Positions 22,252 to 33,045 of a DNA stretch of 64,000 nt are shown one piece after another. The position numbers and the translations under genes are program-made. Within the stretch, counting starts at the first letter, position 1. Every line of letters starts with the position of its first letter. The DNA is from Calliphora vicina (taxonomy: Eukaryota; Arthropoda; Insecta; Diptera; Calliphoridae). Location of the stretch: contig NC_088781.1 in NCBI RefSeq assembly GCF_958450345.1, forward strand, positions 71,001,240-71,065,239, given 5' to 3'. A model generated the notes under the pieces. It saw only the letters and a list, made by a program, of their open reading frames with translations. It did not search any database and was not told the origin of the DNA.

Positions 22252-23134
22252 TTTTTTCCCAACTTTTTTCATTCAGAATAAGAACATGTTCATAAATATT
22301 ATTAAGTTGTACCTACATGCCGAAAATTTTTCTTTTTTTGCATAAATTTAATAATATTTTATAATAAATTGAATTATAATTGCATTATCTAATGAATTAA
22401 TTCAAAACTATTTGCATAATAGCCATATACTGGCCAATATTTTAAGATGAATCAACAATATGTGAAAATTAAAAATATCATTAAACATAATAAAATATAA
22501 ATAAACATAAAGCATATCATCCCCTTAAAAAAATTTAATCATTTTCGCGCATATTGGCTTATTTTGTAGCTGAAAATCATAAAAATAAATAAAAAAATTT
22601 CCAAGAAAAATTTCAAACATTTTTCAACAACATAAAAATAAAAATGAAATTGAAATTATATTTTTCAAGCCTTCTAGATTTAATTTGAAAACATAAAATA
22701 TGAACAAAATCTTAATATTTAAGAAATTATTTATAAATGTTATGAATTGAAATCAATGAAATCAAATATAATATTTATGTTGAAACTTTTTTCTGTGTAG
22801 GTTTTACTTAAAATTTATAAAAGTAAGGAAATTGGGGTCATTCGCCTAAATATGGACAAAAAATTAGTTTTTCTTGAAAATCGCAAAATTTAAATCGCAG
22901 GTACGGAAAAACTGTAAGAGGTATTGCCATAATTGTTTCATATTATTATTTCCTATTTTGATCTCAATAAATCCCAATGTAATGATCAAAAAATTCTGAA
23001 ATTTGTTTAACAAAATTTTTAATAATTTGAAAATGTAGATTTGAAACAGCCGTTAAAAAAATTTTTTTTTTTGGCCATACCTGCGAATAGGTTAACGGTA
23101 TCCTACGAAGACAAAAACTATCTAACTAAACTAT

Positions 23135-24126
23135 GGGCCTTTTCGGAAATGCATCACTGCGCTTCTGTGATTAGTTTGCGATGCTCATGCAAATCAGCTG
23201 ATGCTGATGTGCAGACAATGCATCAGCCATTTTTGTGATGCTTGTTTGATGGGTTTTTGCGCATCATATGTTTCACTGTTGCTTTTTAGAACTCATGACC
23301 ATAGCTGCCAGATTTGACGATTTATCGTCATTTGGACGATTTTTGGTTTCAAAAATAGCAATTTGACGATTTGACGATTTCTTTCTCGAAAATGACGATT
23401 TTCTGCATTATGAAAATATGGTACTATTTTATGAAATAGGTAAAGAATTTTCTCATTTTGTTGGTGAATATTTAGATTTTGAATTTTGTCAATTAAATTT
23501 TTAGATTTTAAACCAATAAAATAAATTAAATTAATTACTGAAATAAAACGGAAAAATCCTAATGCAACATTTTCTATTTTGACAAAATTTATTCAGAATA
23601 TAATGACATTACCCCATTCAATTGAAGCCGCCAAGCTAGAATTTATGCTTTAATCTCAGGCATTATTACCTTCCGAATTGACCACCTACAGCGTGGTGCT
23701 ATATTTTAATGAAATTATCTTTAAAAAGTAATGTCAGAGATTGTTCTTTCGGGTTATAATAAAGATTTAGACATTAAATTATATTTTATGTATTTTATTT
23801 AAAAAAACTTCTGAATGAAATCTTATATTATAATTAAATTGAGCTTTACTTTTTTATTTTAGTGATCCCTTATTTATGAACTTCAATTTTAAGAAATTTT
23901 TTGATAAATGTGATGTTTTTGTTCACTTTTTAAGTAGAAATTTAAAATTCCTGTTAGAAATCTTGACCTTTTTAATTTTCCGATTTTTTTTGACGATTTT
24001 TAAAATTCAAAATGACGATTTTTTTCTTTTTTATCGGGATATTGACGATTTTTTCCCAAATTCATCTGGCAGCCCTGCTCATGACATTTGCATTTAGAAT
24101 GTAATATAGGGCTACTGAAAAGGCCC
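23135..24126. mobile_element. TIR element GGGCCTTTTCRG, with a nested hAT
   Basis: The inverted ends GGGCCTTTTCGG and GGGCCTTTTCAG are flanked by TAT on both sides (possible 3-bp duplication). The inner sequence is rich in GATGC/GCATC motifs (23150-23270). It interrupts family A: the corresponding piece at 58480-58550 lacks it. Confidence 0.65.
23300..24077. mobile_element. hAT element, TIR CAKRGCTGCCAGAT, TSD CTCATGAC
   Basis: The 8-bp duplication CTCATGAC is at 23292-23299 and 24078-24085. Both subterminal zones hold repeated TGACGATTT motifs (23325-23400, 23985-24050). No transposase domain is recognised. It is nested in the GGGCC element. Confidence 0.88.
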
Positions 24127-24732
24127 TATATTTTAAATAAAAATTAGCTTTAATTTTTAATTTTTCTCCAAATATGTTAATTTTTTTCCTAAATTTTTTG
24201 TTCAAGTGGCCTGAAACACGTTAATGGTCTGGCGAATTTGTAATAACTTTAACATTTTTTAACCAAATTTTGTCATTTATATCTCATTACAACGATAATT
24301 ACGTACACATTTCGATTCTTTTGCATTCAATTGCAAAAGTATTAATTTAGTAGCAAAATTTTTTCAAAAACTGAAAAATTTGCATTTTTTCGAATTTTGG
24401 CGATAATACAGTTTTTGGGTCATTTTGACCCAAAGGAGATACAGGGTTAATTTCCTGAAAAAAATTTTAATGTACATAATATTCATTAATATAAATAAAT
24501 CTACATATTTCTAGAAAACAATGCAGAAAGTTAACGAGTTTCACCTATTTATTTCATAAAAATAGTTAAATTTTGCATATATCTGAACTTTGACCTCGAT
24601 GCGCGTCCAGAAATCGTTGTCCGATTTGGTTCAAATTTTCAGAATTTAACTTTTAGGCCTAGTGCCACAATATTCCACCCGGTACTCTTCAAAATTTGTT
24701 TCCATACAACTGATTGTCACTCTAATATGTAT

Positions 24733-25321
24733 TGCTACGTTTTAACCTTTTTAAAACGCTGGTTTATTTCCTTTAAATAAACCGGATACTTTTGATTGCA
24801 AATAAAATCCGTTTAGTAGTTTGAAAATGGTAACAACTCTTTATTTATTCAAATGTACAACAACAGAATTTTAGTAGTTTGAAAATGGTAACAACTCTTT
24901 ATTTATTCAAATGTACAACAACAGAATTAAATAGTCACTCAATGTTTTTTATACACGTTTGAAAATTCGCAGAAATACAGACACAATTTATAATGTACAC
25001 GAATTTACTTGAAAAACACACTTTAAGGCACTAGTTGATGATTATTCGAAAAGCGTCTCTGATAAACTCACTCACGACTGCAACCTCTGCCACTATTTAT
25101 AACACTGCACAACCATCTAGAAAGCTCTATTTCTACAATGTTCTTTAACTGAATATTCGAATTCGAATACAGCCAACTTATCATCAATGGTCAACTGAAA
25201 GCTTTTATTTAATAATGCCCACAGATATGTTACAGTTTGCTATTACAGCACTGTTATTTGAAAGCATTATGCATCAGACCTTAAAATCGTTATATTTGAA
25301 TTCAAGTACAATTTCGTAACT
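24733..25321 (-). mobile_element. Solo LTR (inverse), same family as 4354 and 36932, TSD GTAT
   Basis: The inverse of the TGTTACG...CGTAACA LTR, with the tip mutated to TGCTACG, is flanked by GTAT (24729-24732, 25322-25325). It contains a private 58-bp tandem duplication (24814-24929) not seen in the other copies. Confidence 0.88.
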
Positions 25322-26059
25322 GTATATTAAATTTTTTTCTGAAAAATAGGAATTTTGCATTTATCTCTATTAAAAATAACAACACTTAAATTTTCTCTGT
25401 GAAATATAAACACAAAAACCATACGATACAACTTAGCTTCACAAAGTGTATACAACAACAAATTCTAACCAACCAGCCAAACTAGCCAGTCGTACTATTC
25501 AGTCGAGCTAGCAATTTTTGTTACGCTGCGAAGTACGAAAAACAAAACTCGAAACTGACAATGCGTAAGCAGCACACACAGACAGTGATGTTAACTTTTT
25601 AATTTCGATTACCGTACAGCCCTAAAAAAATTACGTTTTTTTTTGGTAAAATTACCGTATCCAAAGTTTATTTATTTATTTTTTATTTATTTATTTATTT
25701 ATTTATTTACACAGCTACAGTAAATATACATCAGCTGGGAAAATTGATATACATAGTACAATACTAACAATAATAATAATAATTTTAATAAATATAATGA
25801 GACTTATACTAATTGATATTAATAATGATAAGAATAATAATAATAATTAGTTACTAACATAGAATAATTGAAAATTTAAATCGTTGATTAAAGAGTAATA
25901 ATATAACGACATAAAATAGATATACATACATATATAAAAATAAAATAATAAGGAAAGATGAAAGTATAAAAATACATATAAATTAGAAGAATTTATAGTA
26001 TAGAAGAGTAAAATAATAAAAATACACTTAAACTAAGAAAACAGCAAAATAATCATAAA

Positions 26060-26610
26060 TTAAAAATTAGGTATCAGCAGGAATACAGGAACTAATTGAC
26101 CGCAAAACGATCATAAATTAATAATTTGGTATCAGCAGGAATACAGGAAATAATTGACATAAATTAACAAATAGGGTTTTTATGAGATTAACTGGACCGA
26201 CAGGAAACAGGTGATTGATAACATATGACATTAGCAGGAACGTAGTAATTATGGAAAAGTGTGGCATCACAAGAAAACAGGAACAAAATAAATACAAAAA
26301 TGGAATTCAGTTGTTAATAATGGACATCGACAGGAGCACAGGAACTTGTGGAATAAATTTGTTATTAATGGATATCAACGGTAACACAGGACCAAGGTCA
26401 TCGGCAGGAACACAGGAATTTATGGAATACATTTGTAACTAATGAACATCGACATGAACACAGGATTCAAGGTCATCGGCAGGAACACAGGAAATTATGG
26501 GATGTAGTAATTCATAAATAATAAATGACATCAGAGTTGTCAATAATGGAATTCGGCAGGAACACAGTAGTTAAAATTGATAATAGCAGGAATACAGGGT
26601 AAAACAGTAG
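26060..26610. repeat. Degenerate minisatellite with GGCAGGAAYACAGGAA core
   Basis: About ten copies of a core like ATCRGCAGGAAYACAGGAA occur at 30-80 bp intervals with AT-rich spacers. It lies in the 3' UTR position of LINE B. Confidence 0.65.
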
Positions 26611-26772
26611 AAAGTTGGCAACCCTCATAATTCGCTAAGCAAAATTTGTTTAATTTTATAAATAGGATCGGATAGTAAAAAATGTTTATAATGATCATTA
26701 AATTGTGAACATAGACAATAGAAAGGATTAAATTCTTATAGTTATATAGGCAGAAATTTAATTTTATGTTAG

Positions 26773-27123
26773 TTATAGGCAGAAATTTAATTTTATGGGA
26801 ACATAATTTCTTGTAAAACGATTCGGAACATTAAAATTAATATCACGGAGTAAATTCATAGAGTCTATATCACCATTAATTAATTTAAACATAAAAGAAA
26901 CTCCTAAAACTAGTCGTCTCTTTTGAAGAGTAGGGAGATTAATTAGTTGCAAGCGATGTTCATATGGTGGTAATGATTCAGTAGCACTCCAACCTAATCC
27001 ACGAAGAGCAAATAAAAGAAATTGCCTTTGAACGGATTCTATATTATCAATATAACAACCATAATTTGGTGACCATACAACAGATGCATATTCTAGAACT
27101 GGTCTAACCAGGCAAGTGAACAA
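26773..27123 (-). pseudogene. LINE B reverse transcriptase C-terminal fragment
   Basis: The frame reads FTCLVRPVLEYASVVWSPNY and VQRQFLLFALRGLGW, with YEHRLQLINLPTLQKRR, the typical C-terminal region of Jockey-clade ORF2 with no RNase H. No catalytic motif is included. Confidence 0.85.
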
Positions 27124-27228
27124 ATTTCTGGTTACATAAGGATCATTAAATTCCCTAGACCATCTTAGTACAAAAATAATAATATTTTCTTATTGAAACA
27201 GGTTTATTTTTATAATTCAATATATCGA

Positions 27229-27914
27229 GGGCCTATATTCAAAACTCTCTATCTTAAAAAACAACTTTTCAGAAAAGCCAAAAAACTGTTTTTTGTCGCG
27301 TATTACTTGAGTTATTAAAATTCGGTATGCTAGAGGGGTTTTCTTCTCAAAATATTCAATGTGTATATAAAAATTAAAAGATAGAGGATTTAGCATTTTA
27401 ATAGAATTAAATTATTTTGATATCATTTATGCCATCTGTCAGTTTTTAACGTGATTTATTTAAGATAACGGCTAATAATACAACATAAGATAAAAAAAAA
27501 CTTTAAAAGTAGACACTTTTTAAGCAAACTCCAACTTTAAGCATTTATTTTTATGCCATGGAAATTATATTTTCCAAAAACAAAATGGTAAAATATTTTC
27601 ATGGTAATTAATTTTTTAAATGATTGAAAAATGTAAAATTCATGTTCAGCATTCAAAAATTAGTAGGAAAACATGAATTGCAAGAAGAAATTATTCCAAA
27701 AAAATATTTGAAAATTATTTGAAAAGATAGAGGCTTTTGCATTCGGAAAAAAATAATTGTATAACATAGAGAAATAACAAAAATGCAAATAAAACAGCAA
27801 AAGACAATAGGTTGTAAGAAATTCACACCATAGATGAGGGCTGTTTTACTGAACATTTTACTATCAAAAAGTAATTTTCGTGAATATCAACGATAGTGGG
27901 TTTTGAATATAGGA
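27229..27914. repeat. Inverted-repeat element GGYCCTATATTCAAAAC
   Basis: The ends match in inverse over about 17 bp. No duplication or ORF was identified. Confidence 0.5.
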
Positions 27915-28700
27915 CCATGTTTGTAAAACAGCAGAATGCCATTTTTATCAACATCATTTATTTGCCTTATAATATAAATTCCGTATCTATTTATTTAAAT
28001 TCATCCATTTCAACAGCTTCTGGGAAATGCAAAACTAAAGGAATTATAGAAATATTGGTATCGAACAATTGGGGATTTATTACGATCAGTTTTTAATACT
28101 AATTTGTATGTTGAAATATTCATACTTGAAAGACTTGCGATTACTTTACCGCGTAGATATATTTTGTCTAGTGGTAGTTGGTTATCATCAAAGTTTTATG
28201 ATTATTTTAATGAGAAATATGTACATTATATGTAGACACATTATGGAAATATAAGGCTTAGGATATAATTTTTAAAAATTTAAACTTTTTAAAATTACCG
28301 TACAAATGTAGAAATTACCTGCCTACCGTACGGAGGTCTAAATTACCGTACAATACGGTAATTACCGTACGGTTAACATCACTGCACACAGAAATGTTTT
28401 TGCTGCTGAAGTCGTGTAATCAGTTCGGTAGAGTTGAAAACTGAAACATGGCGGCTGCTGATTCGTTTGACTGCTGGAAAAAAACAAAATCGATTGATGC
28501 TTGCTGTTGTAATGTGTGTGCACAGTCAACTGTTTTCAGTAACCATGTGATCAAAAACTGAAACTAGTTACTTTTTTTAAGCATGAGACTGTAAAAAGTT
28601 AACTATTCAGTAAAATGCGACTGCTTTTAGTAGTTCTTCGAAACCCTGGTTTGAACACAAAAGCAGACGGCACCAAAAACGTCGAAAAAAGGTAAGGCAA

Positions 28701-29296
28701 CATCAAAGTCAATTTTTCTTAAGCCTGTAGTACACGGAATGTAAAAAGCTACATGTGCACGTGACTCTGACGTCACGAGAATGTTCACCATGTTGGTTAC
28801 ATTTTTAAATGAGTCGTAGTGACTACATAATGAAATTTGACATGCGAAAAGAGAAAGTGTTGTCGAATTAAAGTTTTGAATTAAGACCTTATGGGCCCAC
28901 CAAGGGCGCGGGCAGGGTGTTCCCAAAGTAGGACACCTCGGTATGTCAAATATTTAATACAATACTATTTCTTCGTTTGCTCTCTGATTTAAAAGAAACA
29001 TCAAAGTCAATTTTTCTTAAGCCTGTAGTACACGGAATGTAAAAAGCTACATGTGCACGTGACTCTGACGTCACGAGAATGTTCACCATGTTGGTTACAT
29101 TTTTAAATGAGTCGTAGTGACTACATAATGAAATTTGACATGCGAAAAGAGAAAGTGTTGTCGAATTAAAGTTTTGAATTAAGACCTAATGGGCCCACCA
29201 AGGGCGCGGGCAGGGGGTTCCCAAAGTAGGACATCTCGGTATGTCAAATATTTAATACAATACTATTTCTTCGTTTGCTCTCTGATTTAAAAGAAA
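28701..29296. repeat. 298-bp tandem duplication
   Basis: Units 28701-28998 and 28999-29296 differ at only a few positions. Each begins CATCAAAGTCAATTTTTC, contains GTAGTACACGGAATG and GGGCCCACCAAGGGCGCGGG, and ends in GCTCTCTGATTTAAAAGAAA. Confidence 0.92.
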
Positions 29297-30109
29297 AGTG
29301 CATGTATAGAATCTCCTCGTCGGGCACTATAAAAAACCTTGCCTTAGCTATCAATTAACTCTTATAACTTGGGAGATATTCGCATTTCAAAATTAAATTT
29401 TCAACGTTTTTACCCACCCTACTCCAGTTTTTTGATAACAGCGGGTCCAAATATATACCGATTTTCTCCATTTTTCTTTTATTGGATTAAGAGCAAATGT
29501 GTATGGCAAAACGAAAAAAGAATTGTTTAAAAATCATTACTGAGTCCATAGTTATATGGATTTGAATTTGAAAAATAGAAAAAAGATAATTTTTCGCTAG
29601 TTTTTTGGGATAAAAGTTCTTTTTATGTTTTTAATTTATCTAAAAAATGTCTTAGAAGATGTATAACAAATTTATACTTTTTGAAAAGCTAAATTTACAT
29701 GTAATATCATAAATGAAAAAAAAAATTGAAAATTTTCTATACCGTGGGAACCAGATTCATCCAAAATACGCCTTTTTATGTAAAATTACAATTTATGGAA
29801 AAAATTCTCAAATTGCATAGTCGGTATTAAAATATAGTAATCCATTTTAGATGGCCCAATATGTTCTTAATTATTTTGTAATCTCCACACCCATATTATG
29901 AATAATATAGACAAAAAACGAGGGGACTCTATACATGTATTTTTCTTTTAAATGAGAGAGCAAACGAAGAAATAGTATTATATTAAATATTTGATATACC
30001 GAGGTGTCCTACTTTGGGAACCCCTGATCGCGCCCTTGGTGGGTCCATGAGGTCCTAATTCAAAACTTTAATTCGACAACACTTACTCTTTTCGCATGTC
30101 AAATTTCAT
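29129..30109. repeat. Foldback element with about 190-bp arms
   Basis: The left arm 29129-29318 pairs imperfectly with 29920-30109 (GTGTTGTCGAATTAAAG / inverse; CTTGGTGGGYCCA; CTCTATACATG). About 600 bp of AT-rich spacer has no coding capacity. The left arm overlaps the second tandem unit. Confidence 0.8.
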
Positions 30110-30384
30110 TAAAATCGGACCAATCGTTTAGAAGTTACATATTTATTTCCCTCTTTTTTTCTACACCACTGTACAGCGCCCTCTAGCGTGAGTTTTATGT
30201 AAAAATAAATATCAAAAATGGATTCCCCGACCCCAAAAATGGTAAGATACCACAACTTTCCGGGATAATAAAAATTTATTTATTTACATGATATTAAAAC
30301 TTATATTAATATAAGACTAATATTAAAAAAAAAAAAAGTTAGCGAGAGCAACGAAGGCTATCAGCTAATTATATTAAGTACGAA

Positions 30385-31170
30385 TTAGATTTTTTTATTT
30401 ATTTTTAAAATGGCGTTGATGTTATCTTTTGATGTTTCCTTAAGAAGATTGAGACCATTGTTTGATAGGTATTTGGATTGAAGACTACTTAGATAGGGAC
30501 AAGTAGAGAGAAGGTGTTTGACTGATATTGTGGAGCCACAGTATGGACATTCATTATTAAAGTTGGTATTCAGTAGATGTTGATGTGTAGTGATCGTGTG
30601 TCCCATACGTAAGCGTGAAAAAACTTTAATTTTATTTTTGTTAATGTTCGTTGGATATTTAGGTGTTATTATATCGGGATTAATTTGAGAATAATGTGGG
30701 TGGTAATAACTTTTCAGTTCTGTAATTTTTTGTTGTTTCAACTTGGTAATAATAGAATTACATATATCGAGTCTTTCGGTTAATGGATCTTTTAATAAGG
30801 GAGCTGAACATGCTACTTTTGCTGCTGCATCTGCATAAGTGTTTCCTTGTATTCCGGAATGACTAGGTATCCAAACTAATTTAATTTTACCTCTGTGTTT
30901 TATTAATATGTCACGAATATTGTTAACCGATGCCCAACTGTTATTTGTTAGGTTTATTATTGCTGATATAACGGATAAGCTATCGGTGTAAATAACAGTG
31001 TTTTTACTGGTTTTAGACGCAATTATTATAGCTTGTAGAATACCTGCTGCTTCGGCTGTAAAAATTGAAGAGAATTCGGCTAATATTTTTTAAGTTATGA
31101 TGTTACCATTTTGATTCACCACTGCATATGCTACATTGCTGTTGTTCTTTGATGCATCGGTGTAGAGTTG
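30385..31170 (-). pseudogene. LINE C ORF2: RNase H and CPYC/H C-terminus
   Basis: RNase H catalytic landmarks are visible: LYTDASK (31170), TAEAAG, YTDSLSV, and IWIPSHSGIQGNTYADAAAK. The last part has CPYCGSTISVKHLLSTCP, a CCHC-type motif found at the end of such ORF2s. A single in-frame TAA at about 31090 and a later frame stop break it. Confidence 0.88.
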
Positions 31171-32067
31171 TTGCCATTCTAGATTTTTATAAATGGTTTG
31201 GTAAAATAATTGTTTGTACATATCACTAGAGGTAGTTTCTTTCTTATAGGTTGAGAGGCTAATGTCACAGGTGGTGGGGTCGAATGACCATATGGGGTTC
31301 TTGTTGATGAAATTAAAAATTTTATGTTTAAAGTTAATTATATTGTGTTTGACACATTTGTATAAAGCAGATTGTATTCTTTGTTTTTTTTTTTTTTGAA
31401 GACAAAACTTTTGCAACGTCCGAATCTATAATTGAATTGTGAAATGAAAGAAGTTTGGGTAAAAGTCGGTTCATACACTCAGAGATCTTTTGTTCAAGCG
31501 AGGGGAGACCTGATTCCATTATTAGTATTTTTATTGGTGTTGTTCTATATCTATACGTGCTGGCTCTTAGTGTTTGGTGATATAGAGTTTTAATTTGATT
31601 TAAATTAGTTTTTGCTGCACTGCCGTACAAAAAGAGGCCATATTCGATTTTACTCAAAATAAGAGTAGTAACGAGGTATTTAATAGTATCTATGTGTACA
31701 TGGCATCTAGTAGATAAATATCTAATGAAGTTTGCTCTAGTGACGAGAGATTTTTTGAGCTCTAAGATGTGTTTTTTCCAGCTATAGTTTTTCTCAAATA
31801 TTACTCCTAGTATTTTTTGTTCAGTCATGTTGGGTATTGTACTGTTGTTGATATTAAGATTTGTTGGAGTACAATTGTGCTTTCTGCATACATGCAAAAT
31901 TGATGATTTTTCCAAGGATATTTTTGCCCAGACACTTTGGACCAGTTCTCAATATCTAGAATTACTTTTTCAAATGTATTATTTATTTTAGAAGTGTCGT
32001 TATTTTTGGAAAGTATGTACAGGTCTGCGTATAGGCAATGATCAACATATTTATATTTTTTAATAAT
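31171..32067 (-). pseudogene. LINE C ORF2: RT motif C and thumb
   Basis: Motif C reads YAD-L (32030-32045) where LINE D has YADDLY, an in-frame loss of one catalytic aspartate. An A-run at 31386-31397 coincides with a frame change (SSKKKK to LQKKKK). GVIFEKNYSWKKHI and YGLFLYGSAA are thumb-region signatures. A stop at 32068 separates it from the palm frame. Confidence 0.85.
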
Positions 32068-33045
32068 TTAGCTTATTTCATTAAAAGCTATTTGGAAGAG
32101 GACAACCGAAAACGGTGAACCCTGTGGAATCCCGTTGTTAAGAGGGTAGTTTATTGAGAGAGTATTGTTTACTCTGACCTTAATTTTTCGGTTGGTTAAA
32201 AAAGATTTTACATAATTAAAAATTTTAGGACCGATGCCCCAGTCATTCATAGTTTTCAATATGACGTGTATTCCTATACGATCGAACGCTTTTTCAAAAT
32301 CAATTCCCAAGATGGATGTGTGGTTTTTGGATGAAAGTGATTTAGTAACGTAATAGTCAATGTGGAGTAATGCGTCTGTACAACTGCGATAATGTTTAAA
32401 TGCTACTTGATTGACGGCAATTAATTTTCTTGTTTCCATATACCATGCTATACGGTTTTCAATCATTCTTTCCAAAATTTTTGACAAACACGATAATAAT
32501 GAAATTGGCCTATATCCGCTAAAGTGTAATGGGTTTTTGTTTGGTTTGGGGATGGCTATAACTATTGCTGTTTTCCACGATTGTGGTATGATTCCAGTAT
32601 TAAAAACATCATTATATAGTTGGAGAACTGTCTCTTTCCCTTGGCAAGTAAGGTGTTTTAGCATATCGTAACATATCCGGTCTTGACCTGGTGATGTACC
32701 TTTTACTTTTTTTAAAGCCAATATTAATTCACATTTCGTCAACTGACTTTCAATTTGTTTGGCTTTGGTGTTATCGGCATGAATATTTGTAATTGATAAA
32801 GACGACCTTTTAGCTGCAGAGAAATTTGTTGAAAAATTGCTGTCAAGAGAGTTGGTTGACCACCTGTCTGCAAAATAGTTTGCAATTGAAATTGGTTCCG
32901 TAATAATTCCATTGTTAGTTTCTATTGCGGTTATAGGTTTTGCTTTATTACGACTTGAAAACATGTTAACTTTTTTATAAAGAAGAGATATGGAGGAATC
33001 TCTAGATATGGTCTCAGTGAATTTTTAAAACTTTCGGTTTTGGAT
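32068..33045 (-). pseudogene. LINE C ORF2: RT fingers and palm
   Basis: The frame includes [47 protein letters not shown] (motif A) and NNGIPQGSPFSVVLFQIAFN (motif B). It stops immediately after motif B at 32068. Upstream, 32965-33045 continues in frame with FTETISRDSSISLLYKKV after one frameshift. Confidence 0.9.

Larger units (their letters stand above)
25663..27165 (-). mobile_element. LINE B: 5'-truncated Jockey-like LINE, 3' end
   Basis: The minus-strand order is an RT C-terminal frame (27123-26773), a 3' UTR with degenerate minisatellite (26610-26060), an A-rich zone and a (TAAA)n tail (about 25715-25670). Everything upstream of the RT thumb is missing, as is usual for 5' truncation. 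Confidence 0.8.
25583..28384. mobile_element. hAT element, TIR CAGTGATGTTAAC, TSD CACACAGA, with nested LINE B
   Basis: The duplication CACACAGA is at 25575-25582 and 28385-28392. Subterminal TTACCGTAC motifs occur at both ends (25608-25665; at least six at 28290-28370). No transposase is recognised. The interior is mostly LINE B and a further inverted-repeat element at 27229-27914. Confidence 0.88.
30270..33045 (-). mobile_element. LINE C, 3' part: RT, RNase H and C-terminal zinc-like domain
   Basis: This is the main surviving block of a non-LTR retrotransposon with RNase H after the RT (I/LOA-type organisation). It ends at the left with ATGTAAATAAATAAA on the minus strand. LINE D (59990-63360, plus) belongs to the same or a closely related family. 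Confidence 0.85.

Noticed and set aside
25675..25715. (TTTA)n as a centromeric or origin-like repeat
   Set aside because: It is the (TAAA)n tail of LINE B on the minus strand.
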